Positions 1-8,277 of a stretch of 64,000 nucleotides of DNA are shown here, piece after piece (position 1 is the stretch's first letter; each line of letters opens with the position of its first letter). This DNA is from Bacillota bacterium (GTDB lineage: Bacteria; Bacillota; Clostridia; Acetivibrionales; DTU013). The notes beneath the pieces were generated by a model. That model had not been told where the DNA came from. It worked only from the letters and a program-made list of their open reading frames with translations, and did no database searches. The stretch covers positions 248,001-312,000 of the forward strand of contig JAFABI010000017.1 in the NCBI GenBank assembly GCA_023426125.1. The letters are read 5' to 3'. The translations under genes were made by a program, and so were the position numbers.

Positions 1-1074
1 ATATGTACATTTTCCGCATTGTTGGGACAGAATTTCACGGGTTATCTTTCAGACCACTTCAAATGTGAAAAAAAAATACTCCTGCTTTCGATCAGCGTAG
101 GCATCCTGGCCACGGCAGGCTTGATGCTTGCGCAACAGAACTGGCATGTTTATCTTGCTATCGCATTATGGGCGTTTTTCGTGTATGGAACCGTTCCTCT
201 TTCTGAAGCCATGATTATTGGCTTTTTAAAAACCGGTAACGAGATGAACCGCTTTGGAAAAATCCGCGGTGTAGGCTCCATCGGCTATGGGGTGACAGGG
301 GTGTTGGTCGGGTTGATCCTGCAAAATTTCGGCTGGGGTGTTTACTATTGGTGCATCTTGATCAGCATAATTCTTGCCATAATTTCGGTGCTGATGCTGG
401 CAGAGATTAAGGGAGTGGCTTTTTACAAGGGCAGTGGGAAAGGGGCCGGGGAGGGCGGAAACATATCTTTTAAGGAAGCCTTCAGGGAAACCGTTAAAAT
501 AAAACAGCTGAGATCCATCATTATCATTGTTTTCATGTACACCTTTGTAGTAAAAGGCGTATACAGCTTTCTGGGGGTATTGGTTTCGGACTTTGGCGGA
601 GGACCGCTCAGCCTCGGCTTTACCTATTTTTTCGATGCGACGCCGGAAGTGGTCACCTTTTTTCTCACTGCCAGGCTGATGACCAGATTCCACAGCAAAT
701 GGCTCATTCTCGTTGCGTTTATTCTTCAGATCATACGGCTTTCCTTTATTCTTATCTTTAATACCTCGCTCGCCATCATCCTTTTGGGCGTATTGTCAGG
801 TTTTGCATACGGCCTTATTGCTACGGCATATAAGACATACATATACGAACTGGCGCCGGAAAAATACAAGATCAGCTGTATCAGCCTCAGCGAATCCATC
901 ATAGGGCTGTCCGGCGTAATCAGCGTTCCGGTTTTCGGCTTTATACTCATGACGTTCGGGGGAGTTGCAGCCATAGCATCAGGGCTGGCCATCGATTTAA
1001 TTGCACTTTTTATTATATTGAGGGATATTTCCAAGGCAAAGATCTCAAATCAGAGTTACAGCAATTCGGTTTAG
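1..1074 (+). CDS. MFS sugar/nucleoside-type permease, 5' end outside window
   Basis: Integral membrane proton-coupled transporter of the major facilitator superfamily, probably the uptake protein for the sugar or polyol handled by the genes that follow. The frame is open from base 1, so the true start lies upstream; the TTG at 19 is only the first start-like codon. The visible 358 codons show repeated hydrophobic helices, a GYLSDHFKCEKK loop that resembles MFS motif A, and a long hydrophilic central loop (about residues 130-160) separating two helical halves. This fits the LacY/NupG-like (MFS_1_like) branch rather than drug exporters, but the substrate cannot be read from sequence. It is followed by a repeat-filled gap and then a LacI regulator in the same direction. 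Family assignment is fairly sure; substrate is unknown. Confidence 0.8.
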   Translation: MCTFSALLGQNFTGYLSDHFKCEKKILLLSISVGILATAGLMLAQQNWHVYLAIALWAFFVYGTVPLSEAMIIGFLKTGNEMNRFGKIRGVGSIGYGVTGVLVGLILQNFGWGVYYWCILISIILAIISVLMLAEIKGVAFYKGSGKGAGEGGNISFKEAFRETVKIKQLRSIIIIVFMYTFVVKGVYSFLGVLVSDFGGGPLSLGFTYFFDATPEVVTFFLTARLMTRFHSKWLILVAFILQIIRLSFILIFNTSLAIILLGVLSGFAYGLIATAYKTYIYELAPEKYKISCISLSESIIGLSGVISVPVFGFILMTFGGVAAIASGLAIDLIALFIILRDISKAKISNQSYSNSV

Positions 1075-1142
1075 AAGTACAGAAATACGTCGCTTTGCTC
1101 CTCGGAATGCCCATGTCACCACGCACACATGTGCCTGAAAAG

Positions 1143-1290
1143 TGTAGGGGCGCGCATTGCGCGTCCGCAAAAGCAGTCTGTGATAACATTTTTCTTTGCA
1201 TCAGGGGACTGTTCTTTACTTCCAGACCATTCGTGATTACCTGGTTTGTGCTTACTGTCACGAGGAGGACGGCCAATGGCCGCCCCTACA
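1143..1290. repeat. MITE-like element A, full copy (148 bp)
   Basis: The left end reads TGTAGGGGCGCGCATTGCG and the right end, read on the minus strand, starts TGTAGGGGCGGCCATTGGCC, giving near-identical terminal inverted repeats. Each end also contains its own small palindrome (GCGC-ATT-GCGC on the left, GGCC-AAT-GGCC on the right). Related copies lie at 10742-10817 and 23103-23179, with single ends at 4340-4364 and 47883-47906. No coding capacity is credible inside. It fills most of the gap between the permease and the LacI promoter. Confidence 0.8.
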
Positions 1291-1420
1291 TGTACGCTTT
1301 ACGGCCCAATTGCCTCATGCATCTAATTGCCCTACGCCAATGCTCCCTGCATCAAGCTGTTTTCATGCCAATGACAGAAAAATCCTCATGTTGCCAATTG
1401 AAGGTATCACAAACTGACTA

Positions 1421-1470
1421 TTGACATTCCGGAATAAACTTGCTAAGATGAATTTGAAGACAAAACGTTT
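1421..1470 (+). promoter_or_regulatory. lacI-type regulator promoter with operator
   Basis: TTGACA at 1421-1426 and TAAGAT at 1444-1449 are separated by exactly 17 bp, an excellent vegetative promoter. AAACGTTT at 1463-1470, just past the expected start point, matches the core of the palindrome at 2602-2615, so autorepression by the LacI protein is likely. Confidence 0.75.
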
Positions 1471-1481
1471 CGCGATGGTGG

Positions 1482-2492
1482 GTGATTTTAATCGCAGCAA
1501 CAATAAAAGATGTGGCAAAGCATACGGGACTGTCCATTGCCACCATATCAAAATATATCAACGGCGGCAATGTGCTGGACAACAACAAGATCCTTATCGA
1601 TCAGGCAATAAAAGAGCTGGGCTTCAAGGTGAATGAGATTGCCCGCGGCCTGAAAACAAACCGGACGATGACAATCGGCGTACTCATACCCGACCTCAGG
1701 AATATTTTCTGTACAACCATTGTTTCGAACATAGAGAATATTTTGATACAAAACGGCTATAGCACCATCATTTGCGATTGTAAACAGAGTCCGGCGCTGG
1801 AAAAGGAAAAACTGGAGTTTCTGGTCAACAAAATGGTTGACGGAATCATTACCATGCCCATCGGAAGCAATGCCCGGAGCATAAGGGCACTGGCGGACAA
1901 AAAACTGCCTGTCGTATTGATTGACAGGGCCATCCGGGAGGTCGACTGCGATACCGTATTGGTGGATAATCTCAATGCATCTTACAATGCGGTGGAACAG
2001 CTGATTATAAAAGGGCATAAAAGGATAGGCATCATTTGCGGCCCCGGGGATATCTTCACTGCGGAGGAACGCTTGAAAGGCTATATCCGGGTGCATGAGG
2101 ATTATTCCATGAGCGTGGACGAAAGCCTTGTCAAGAAGGGCGACTATGAAGTGGAGAGCGGCTACCGGCTTTTCAACGAGCTGTTGAACTCCGACAACCG
2201 TCCCACGGCGGTTTTTGTGACAAATTATGAAATGACCCTGGGCGCTGTTATGGCCATCAACGAAAGAAATGTGAAAGTACCGGAGGAGCTTTCCTTTATC
2301 GGCTTTGACAACCTGATGATGGCAAAAATCGTCAAGCCGGCCCTGTCTATTGTGGTGCAGCCCATGGAACAGATTGGCGAGACGGCTGCGAATATACTGC
2401 TGAGACGTCTGAAAGGGGATATGGGTAATTTCCCTGCCATGTTCCGGCTCAAGACAGAGCTGATCCTCAGGGATTCGGTCAGGGAATTGTAA
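1482..2492 (+). CDS. LacI family transcriptional regulator
   Basis: Repressor that probably controls the downstream sugar catabolic genes. The N-terminus has the LacI helix-turn-helix (TIKDVAKHTGLSIATISKYI, about residues 7-26) and hinge region, followed by a periplasmic-binding-protein-like effector domain (IGVLIPDLRN at about 63 through FIGFDNLMMAKIVKPALS near 285). Length (336 aa) is normal. The GTG at 1482 is the only reasonable start because the frame is closed upstream at 1449; its ribosome binding site is weak. A consensus promoter and half-operator lie just upstream, and a perfect 14-bp palindrome with the same core sits at the start of the kinase transcript. The effector is probably a sugar or its phosphate (inference). 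Confidence 0.9.
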   Translation: MILIAATIKDVAKHTGLSIATISKYINGGNVLDNNKILIDQAIKELGFKVNEIARGLKTNRTMTIGVLIPDLRNIFCTTIVSNIENILIQNGYSTIICDCKQSPALEKEKLEFLVNKMVDGIITMPIGSNARSIRALADKKLPVVLIDRAIREVDCDTVLVDNLNASYNAVEQLIIKGHKRIGIICGPGDIFTAEERLKGYIRVHEDYSMSVDESLVKKGDYEVESGYRLFNELLNSDNRPTAVFVTNYEMTLGAVMAINERNVKVPEELSFIGFDNLMMAKIVKPALSIVVQPMEQIGETAANILLRRLKGDMGNFPAMFRLKTELILRDSVREL

Positions 2493-2550
2493 CATAAAAG
2501 CTTTATCTGACCGGCAGGATCATTTGATGCCAAAGTTATCCGGAGGCATA

Positions 2551-2615
2551 AAGCACAATTCTTTGTGCTTTGCCGGACCGGGAAAGGAGTTTTATATTAG
2601 AGCTAAACGTTTAGC
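2551..2615 (+). promoter_or_regulatory. kinase operon promoter and LacI operator
   Basis: TTGCCG (2570-2575) and TATATT (2593-2598) are 17 bp apart. The perfect palindrome GCTAAACGTTTAGC (2602-2615) lies at the expected transcription start, the classic position for a LacI-family operator. A hairpin AAGCACAA/TTGTGCTT (2551-2570) just upstream has no T-tract but may end the lacI transcript. Confidence 0.7.
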
Positions 2616-2666
2616 GATAAAGCGAATGTATTATGCTAAATGTATAGATAACTGTAAGGGGGAGAC

Positions 2667-4205
2667 ATGGATAAATTATTGCTGGGAATTGACATAGGAA
2701 CTTCCGCCTGCAAGGTTGCAGCCTTTGATGCCGGAGGCCGCATAGTGGCCCAAGCTTCAAGGCCATACCGGGTATACTATCCCGCCCCCGGTTATGTGGA
2801 ACAAAACCCGGTGGAATGGTGGGAAAAAGTTTGCGAAGCAATAAAAGACACCTTGCGGATCGGGAAAATCAACCCAAAACACATTGCAGGCATAGGGATC
2901 GACGGGCAAAGCTGGTCGGCCATCCCTGTGGATAAAAAAGGGGAAGTACTTTATAACACACCCATCTGGATGGATACAAGATCCTCCGGAATCGCAAGAA
3001 AAGTTGCTGAACGCGTCGGTTCCGAAAAAATATTCGGTATCAGCGGAAACTCTTTTGAACCTGCGTATTCTACGCCCAAAATGCTCTGGTTCAAGGAAAT
3101 GATGCCGGAGGTATATAAAAACACCTTTAAATTTCTGCAAAGCAACAGCTATATTGCGTATAAATTGACTGGAAGCTACACTCAGGACATATCCCAGGGT
3201 TATGGCATCCATGCCTTCAATATGAAAGCTGGAAGATGGGAAGACGGTTTTTGCGATGAATTGGGTATTGCGCGGGAGAAGCTTCCTGAAATTTTTCCCT
3301 GCCACCAGGTAATTGGCGAGGTCACAGCCGGCGTATGCGATGAAACAGGTCTGGTACAGGGAATTCCTGTGGTTTGCGGAGGATTGGATGCATGCTGCGG
3401 CACCCTTGGAGCAGGAGTTGTCGACGTGGGCCAGACCCAGGAACAGAGCGGCCAGGCTGGCGGAATGAGCATTTGTGTAGGAGAGGCCCTGGCGCATCCG
3501 AAACTGATCCTGGGTTTTCATGTGGTTCCGGACCTCTGGCTTTTGCAAGGCGGCACCGTAGGCGGTGGCGGAACCGTTAAATGGTTCCTTCAGGAGTTGG
3601 GTGGTTTTGAAGCCGAGCAGGAGCGAAGGACAGGGATTAACGCCTTCAGGCTTATGGACGACGAAGCCGGCGCCATAAGCCCGGGATCGGAGGGACTGAT
3701 TTTCCTTCCCTACATGGCAGGAGAAAGATCCCCGCTGTGGGATAAAGACGCAAAGGGAGTGTTTTTCGGTCTTGGCTACAATAAGACAAGAGCACACATG
3801 ATCCGTGCTGTTCTTGAGGGCTGCGCCTTTGCTCTGGAGCACAACCTGCGCACTGCCGGCGAAACAGGAGTTGAGGCAGATGTCCTGAATGCGGTGGGAG
3901 GAGCAGGCGGCAGCAGGCTCTGGACACAGATCAAAGCCGATGTCACAGGCAAGGTGATAAAGGTACCGGATTCAGAGACGGCAACGGTTCTCGGCGCCGC
4001 AATTCTTGCCGGCGTTGGCACGGGAAGGTACAAGAGCTTTAAGGAAGCAGTGGAAAGAACCGTGAGAATTACAAGGGTTCATGAACCGGATATGAAAAAG
4101 CATGAGCTTTATAAGAAATATTATGCTATATACCTTGAGATATATGAGAAATTAAAAGACACAATGCACAAGTGCAGCAGTCTGGAACGTTTGAATGCGA
4201 ATTAG
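2667..4205 (+). CDS. FGGY-family carbohydrate kinase (xylulokinase-like)
   Basis: ATP-dependent kinase that phosphorylates a ketose or polyol entering through the upstream permease. The N-terminal ribonuclease-H-fold domain opens with LLGIDIGTSACKVAAFD (phosphate 1 motif), with GIDGQSWSAIPVD and the WMDTRS substrate loop near residues 75-105. The C-terminal FGGY domain has VNAVGGAGGSRLWTQ (the exact residues run at about 410-425) and ETATVLGAAILAGVG, the adenosine-binding region. Length of 512 aa is standard for xylulokinases. The ATG at 2667 has a strong GGGGGAG site 7 bases upstream. It is the first gene after the LacI operator. FGGY enzymes vary widely in substrate, so xylulose is only one candidate; neighbours of galactitol/tagatose type suggest another ketose or polyol. 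Confidence 0.9.
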   Translation: MDKLLLGIDIGTSACKVAAFDAGGRIVAQASRPYRVYYPAPGYVEQNPVEWWEKVCEAIKDTLRIGKINPKHIAGIGIDGQSWSAIPVDKKGEVLYNTPIWMDTRSSGIARKVAERVGSEKIFGISGNSFEPAYSTPKMLWFKEMMPEVYKNTFKFLQSNSYIAYKLTGSYTQDISQGYGIHAFNMKAGRWEDGFCDELGIAREKLPEIFPCHQVIGEVTAGVCDETGLVQGIPVVCGGLDACCGTLGAGVVDVGQTQEQSGQAGGMSICVGEALAHPKLILGFHVVPDLWLLQGGTVGGGGTVKWFLQELGGFEAEQERRTGINAFRLMDDEAGAISPGSEGLIFLPYMAGERSPLWDKDAKGVFFGLGYNKTRAHMIRAVLEGCAFALEHNLRTAGETGVEADVLNAVGGAGGSRLWTQIKADVTGKVIKVPDSETATVLGAAILAGVGTGRYKSFKEAVERTVRITRVHEPDMKKHELYKKYYAIYLEIYEKLKDTMHKCSSLERLNAN

Positions 4206-4339
4206 GGGGGCTAACGTGAAAGGGAATACCAGCTAAGGCTTGAAAACAAATAGATGATATGCACATTTGTTGGATAATGTGCACTAACAGGGCAGTATGT
4301 CAGGGGGACAGGTACATTGACATGAGGATGTAAATCGGC

Positions 4340-4364
4340 TGTAGGAGCACGCATTGCGCGTCCG
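4340..4364. repeat. Single end of MITE-like element A
   Basis: TGTAGGAGCACGCATTGCGC matches the left end of the 1143-1290 element with two changes, but no partner end follows. It is joined to other repeat types within 250 bp, suggesting serial insertion or deletion. The 4206-4633 gap holds no credible gene. Confidence 0.65.
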
Positions 4365-4374
4365 GGGGTGCCAA

Positions 4375-4393
4375 GGGGACGGGGTTGTTGACA
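4375..4393. repeat. 19-nt inverted copy of 16597-16615 motif
   Basis: GGGGACGGGGTTGTTGACA here is the exact reverse complement of 16597-16615. A companion GAACCGTCCCC at 4585-4595, inside a small hairpin (GCAAGCC 4575-4581 / GGCTTGC 4595-4601), is the reverse complement of 16571-16581. These belong to a third dispersed intergenic repeat type. Confidence 0.6.
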
Positions 4394-4406
4394 CCCCTTG
4401 ACATCC

Positions 4407-4506
4407 TGTCATTGCGAGCGGAACGTAAGTGGAGCGAAGCAATCTCAATGATGCTATCCTTGCTGGAAGTTGAGATTGCCGCGTTGCACGGCTCCTCGCA
4501 ATGACA
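4407..4506. repeat. MITE-like element B (TGTCATTGCGAG ends)
   Basis: A 100-bp element bounded by TGTCATTGCGAG (4407-4418) and its reverse complement CTCGCAATGACA (4495-4506), with an inner inverted pair GCAATCTCA / TGAGATTGC. This is the widely scattered 'TGTCATTGCGAG...CTCGCAATGACA' class of non-coding repeat seen in many bacterial genomes. Only one copy lies in this window. Confidence 0.8.
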
Positions 4507-4633
4507 GCCGGGGAGCTGTCTATCTTGGTTCGTATAAATCCCTGTCCCACCTTAATTCGCATACTTTTCATAACGCAAGCCAAGAACCGTCCCCGGCTTG
4601 CTCACAAGATAATTCGGGACATGGAGGTTATAT

Positions 4634-5680
4634 ATGAAAGCAGCGGTATTGCATGCAAAGGATGACATCAGGTATGAAGAATACCCTGAGCCGGAGGTTG
4701 GCAGCGGTGAAGTGCTGGTCAGGGTGAAAGCGGCAGGTGTTTGCGGTTCAGATATTCCAAGGGTTCTGGGTGATGCCGCCCATGGTTATCCTATTGTTTT
4801 GGGACATGAGTTTTCCGGCGAGGTTATAGAGGTTGGTGATAATGTTATATCCGTGAAACCCGGTGACAGAGTCGCAGGCGTACCTCTGATCCCCTGCTTC
4901 CGGTGTGAGGACTGCCAGAAGGGAGACTACTCGCTTTGTAAAAGCTATTCCTTTATCGGATCCCGTATCCAGGGCGGCTTTGCAGATTATGTGAAATTGC
5001 CGGAAAACAATGTTGTGAGGTTTGACACTGAGGTTCCCTATGAGTATGGCGCATTCTTCGAACCGTCAACCGTAGCGCTGCACGGCCTTATGCGGGTGGA
5101 TTACAAGGGCGGCAGGGATGTAGCTGTCCTCGGCGGCGGAACCATCGGGATTTTCACCGCCCAATGGGCAAAAATATTCGGGGCAAAGCGGGTTTTTGTC
5201 TTCGATATTGACAATGACAGGCTTGCACTGGCTGCAAAATTGGGCGCCGATGTGACCGTCAACACATTGGACCCGGATTTCAGGGAGATAGTGAATGAAC
5301 TGACGGGAAAAAAGGGTTTTGAGTATGTATACGAAACCGCCGGGGTGGATGTTACCATGCAGCTTGCTTTTGAACTGGCGGCAAATAAAGCGGAAGTGTG
5401 TTTTATCGGAACGCCAACGAAGGACCTAATGTTTATGCCGAAACTCTTTGAGAAAATAAACCGGAAGGAATTCAACCTGACAGGTTCCTGGATGTCCTAC
5501 AGCGCCCCTTTTCCCGGAAAGGAATGGAATCTGACGGCGCACTATTTCAAAACGGGCGAGCTGAAATTTGACGACAGCCTGGTTTTTGCCAGGTTTCCTG
5601 TAAGTGAAGCAAAACAAGCCTTCGACCTGTTTAAAACGCCCGGCAAGGTCAAAGGTAAGGTTTTGCTGTTGAATAACTGA
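4634..5680 (+). CDS. Zinc alcohol dehydrogenase, galactitol-1-phosphate 5-dehydrogenase-like
   Basis: NAD(P)-dependent medium-chain dehydrogenase that oxidises a polyol or polyol phosphate to the ketose form. The catalytic zinc region (VCGSDIPRVLGDAAHGYPI, then GHEFSG at about residue 59), the four-cysteine structural zinc loop (CFRCEDCQKGDYSLC, about 91-105) and the following FIGSRIQGGFADY closely follow the GatD pattern. The Rossmann motif VLGGGTIG is near residue 163. Length of 348 aa is usual. ATG at 4634 has GGAGG 8 bases upstream. It precedes a GatZ/KbaZ-like gene, which strengthens a galactitol/tagatose-type role. L-iditol or threonine dehydrogenase relatives are the main alternatives. 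Confidence 0.85.
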   Translation: MKAAVLHAKDDIRYEEYPEPEVGSGEVLVRVKAAGVCGSDIPRVLGDAAHGYPIVLGHEFSGEVIEVGDNVISVKPGDRVAGVPLIPCFRCEDCQKGDYSLCKSYSFIGSRIQGGFADYVKLPENNVVRFDTEVPYEYGAFFEPSTVALHGLMRVDYKGGRDVAVLGGGTIGIFTAQWAKIFGAKRVFVFDIDNDRLALAAKLGADVTVNTLDPDFREIVNELTGKKGFEYVYETAGVDVTMQLAFELAANKAEVCFIGTPTKDLMFMPKLFEKINRKEFNLTGSWMSYSAPFPGKEWNLTAHYFKTGELKFDDSLVFARFPVSEAKQAFDLFKTPGKVKGKVLLLNN

Positions 5681-5686
5681 TACGGA

Positions 5687-5796
5687 TACTACAGCGCAAG
5701 TTACAATAGGATATCGGTATATGTGCCATGAAGAAATAATACGAACGTTTTTACGCGTTATTTCCTTAAGGATAATTTGGAAACTTGTGCTGCAAC
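5687..5796. repeat. Palindromic element C, divergent copy
   Basis: The left arm ATACTACAGCGCAAGTTAC (5687-5705) begins 7 bases after the dehydrogenase stop, and an imperfect inverse arm (AAACTTGTGCTGCAAC, 5781-5796) ends just before the next ribosome binding site. The inside carries an imperfect stem around GAAATAATACG / CGCGTTATTTC. It is the most diverged of three copies (others at 49891-50007 and 54693-54807). Confidence 0.65.
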
Positions 5797-5820
5797 ATGT
5801 GAAGCGAGGTGAAAGAAATT

Positions 5821-7128
5821 ATGAGCGGTACGCACCCTTTGAAAAGCATCGTCGAGGCGCGTAAAAAAGGTATTCCCGAAGGGATCTATTCGGTTTGCAG
5901 CGCCAATGAGCTGGTGATTGAAGCGGCCATGGAAAGGGCCGGGGAGGAGTATGTCCTTATTGAAGCTACAGCCAACCAGGTAAACCAGTATGGGGGCTAT
6001 ACGGGGATGAAGCCTGCCGATTTCAGGAGTTTTGTTTTCTCCATTGCTGAAAAAGCCGGTTTTCCCAAAAGCAAAATCATTTTAGGCGGCGACCATCTCG
6101 GCCCGCTGACGTGGAAAAACCTGGAGTCGAAAAAAGCAATGGACGAGGCGGAGGAACTGATCCGGCAGTTTGTGCTTGCCGGCTTTACCAAAATACATAT
6201 TGATACCAGCATGCACCTGGGAGATGATGATAAAAACCTCAGGCTTGATACGGCTGTTATTGCCGAAAGAGGGGCTCTGCTGGCCAGGACCGCGGAGAAA
6301 AGCTTTGATGAATTGAAGCGGAAGGAGTCCGGCGGCATCCATCCGGTTTATGTCATCGGAAGCGAGGTGCCGGTTCCGGGCGGTAGCCAGGAAGAAGAGG
6401 GTTTATGCATAACCCGGGTTGATGATTTTGAATATACTGTGGAAGCTTTTAAAGACGCTTTCCGGCAGCATAACATAGAGGATGCCTGGGAGCATGTCAT
6501 TGCTGTGGTGGTACAGCCGGGTGTGGAATTTGGGGATGAAAGCATTCACGAGTACGACCGGGAAGCGGCAAAGGAACTGATGGGAGCTTTAAAAAACCAC
6601 CCCAGCCTTGTCTTTGAAGGCCATTCGACGGATTACCAGACCGCCGGAGCGTTAAGACAGATGGTAGAGGACGGAATTGCAATCCTGAAAGTGGGGCCTG
6701 CCTTGACGTTTGCCCTGAGAGAAGGACTGTTTGCCTTGAATCACATTGAGAATGCTTTGTTTCAATATGATCCGGATATCAACCTTTCGGATTTTATAAA
6801 CGCCCTGGACAGGGCAATGGTCAGACATCCGGAGAACTGGGAAAAGCATTACCATGGAAATGGAAGCAAAGTGAGGCTTGCCAGGAAATACAGCCTGTCG
6901 GACCGGTGCAGATATTATCTGCCCATGGGGGAGGTCAGAGAGTCAATGGACCTGCTGATGCGCAACCTGAAATCCGTTGAAATACCTTTAACCCTTGTCA
7001 GCCAATACATGCCGGTACAGTACGGCAAAATCAGAAACGGGCTGCTGGAAAACAGTCCTGAAAGCCTCTTGAAAGACAGGGTCAAAAACTGTATTGATGA
7101 TTATATCTATGGAACTTCTAAAATTTAG
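5821..7128 (+). CDS. gatZ: Tagatose-bisphosphate aldolase non-catalytic subunit-like (GatZ/KbaZ family)
   Basis: Member of the GatZ/KbaZ family, classically the non-catalytic partner that stabilises the class II tagatose-1,6-bisphosphate aldolase GatY/KbaY; some family members act on their own as hexose-phosphate 4-epimerases. Recognised by PLKSIVEARKKGIPEGIYSVCSANELVIEAAMERA at the N-terminus (written here only as a description of residues 4-38), ATANQVNQYGGYTGM, LGGDHLGPLTWK and a FEGHSTDYQT segment. I chose ATG 5821 because GAGGTG lies 10 bases upstream; the GTG at 5809 overlaps that site. No GatY/KbaY gene is present in the window. It sits between a GatD-like dehydrogenase and an aldo/keto reductase. 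Confidence 0.85.
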   Translation: MSGTHPLKSIVEARKKGIPEGIYSVCSANELVIEAAMERAGEEYVLIEATANQVNQYGGYTGMKPADFRSFVFSIAEKAGFPKSKIILGGDHLGPLTWKNLESKKAMDEAEELIRQFVLAGFTKIHIDTSMHLGDDDKNLRLDTAVIAERGALLARTAEKSFDELKRKESGGIHPVYVIGSEVPVPGGSQEEEGLCITRVDDFEYTVEAFKDAFRQHNIEDAWEHVIAVVVQPGVEFGDESIHEYDREAAKELMGALKNHPSLVFEGHSTDYQTAGALRQMVEDGIAILKVGPALTFALREGLFALNHIENALFQYDPDINLSDFINALDRAMVRHPENWEKHYHGNGSKVRLARKYSLSDRCRYYLPMGEVRESMDLLMRNLKSVEIPLTLVSQYMPVQYGKIRNGLLENSPESLLKDRVKNCIDDYIYGTSKI

Positions 7129-7147
7129 AGAAGGAGATTGAATAACG

Positions 7148-8182
7148 ATGGAAAATCAACAAAACAACGCCATAAAGGATGCAATCGATCCAAAGCTGGT
7201 TCCCCAAAGAACCCTGAATACGGGAACGAAAATACCTGCAATAGGGATGGGTACCTTCGGCTCCGACCGTTTTACGGCGGAAGAAATTGCCGCTGCGGTA
7301 AAAGGTGCGGCTGAAGTAGGTTTCCGGCTTTTCGACTGCGCTTCGGTTTATGGAAATGAGCATTTGATCGGACAGGTGTTTGAAGAAATTATGGGAGCAG
7401 GCATCAAACGCGAAGAGCTGACCATTACTTCAAAAGTATGGAATGACATGCACGGGAAGGGAGACATTCTGCTTTCCTGTGCTAAAACCTTGAAGGATTT
7501 GAGGCTGGACTACATTGATCTGTACTTCGTTCACTGGCCTTTTCCCAATTTCCACCCCAAAGGCGCCGACCCGGATTTCCGTGATCCCCATGCCAGGCCG
7601 TATATCCATGAAGAATATATGGAGACCTGGAGGCAGATGGAAAGACTGGTGGAGATGGGGCTGGTGAAGCATATCGGTACCTCCAACATGACCATCCCCA
7701 AATTGAAGCTGCTGCTTCGAGATGCCAAAATCAAGCCTGCGGTTAACGAAATGGAGCTGCATCCCTGCTTCCAGCAGACCGAGCTGTTTCAATACTGCAT
7801 TGACAATGGCATACAACCTATCGGCTTCTGTCCCATCGGCTCGCCTACGCGTCCTGACCGTGACAAGACCCCGGAGGATGTGGTGGATATCCAGGATCCC
7901 GTGATCGTAAAGATAGCAAAAGCGCATAACGTCCATCCGGCGGTTATTTGCATTAAATGGGCGGTCCAGCATGGGCAGATTCCCATACCCTTTTCAATAT
8001 ACCGGAAGGAATATGCCAGCAACCTCAGATGTACGGTGGAAGATCTGTTAACGGAAGAAGAAATGAAAGAAATTGAGGGCGTCGATAAGAACTGCCGGCT
8101 GATTAAAGGGCAGGTGTTCCTGTGGAACGGGGCAAGGGACTGGACAGACCTGTGGGACTTGAACGGTGAAATTACGCGCTGA
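7148..8182 (+). CDS. Aldo/keto reductase
   Basis: Cytoplasmic NAD(P)H-dependent oxidoreductase of the AKR superfamily with a TIM-barrel fold. The catalytic tetrad is visible: Asp and Tyr in FDCASVYGNE (about residues 59-68), Lys in TITSKVWND and His in YFVHWPF. The cofactor-binding end has PIPFSIYRKEYASNL. The 344-aa length is slightly longer than the usual 280-320 because of loops after the active-site His (FPNFHPKGADPDFRDPHARP). GAAGGAG lies 10 bases before the ATG. As the last gene of the sugar cluster it probably interconverts a sugar and polyol; the exact substrate is not readable. Confidence 0.88.
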   Translation: MENQQNNAIKDAIDPKLVPQRTLNTGTKIPAIGMGTFGSDRFTAEEIAAAVKGAAEVGFRLFDCASVYGNEHLIGQVFEEIMGAGIKREELTITSKVWNDMHGKGDILLSCAKTLKDLRLDYIDLYFVHWPFPNFHPKGADPDFRDPHARPYIHEEYMETWRQMERLVEMGLVKHIGTSNMTIPKLKLLLRDAKIKPAVNEMELHPCFQQTELFQYCIDNGIQPIGFCPIGSPTRPDRDKTPEDVVDIQDPVIVKIAKAHNVHPAVICIKWAVQHGQIPIPFSIYRKEYASNLRCTVEDLLTEEEMKEIEGVDKNCRLIKGQVFLWNGARDWTDLWDLNGEITR

Positions 8183-8277
8183 TTGGATTTACAAAGGCTT
8201 AATCAAAAGCAGTGGGCACACAAAGGCTGCAGGAAGCTGACTTTTGTCTCATGGATAAGGCACGCCTGCAAGCTGTA

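Noticed and set aside
1095..1424. 109-codon plus-strand frame between the permease and LacI genes
   Set aside because: Most of it is the inverted-repeat element; Cys/His-rich translation is a by-product of the repeat.
1548..2495. 315-codon minus-strand frame opposite the LacI gene
   Set aside because: Shadow of a well-supported gene; composition rich in His, Gln and Phe typical for antisense frames.
2757..3842. 361-codon open frame on the minus strand opposite the FGGY kinase
   Set aside because: No ribosome binding site, no recognisable motif, and the plus-strand kinase is intact and clearly recognised; it is a codon-bias shadow.
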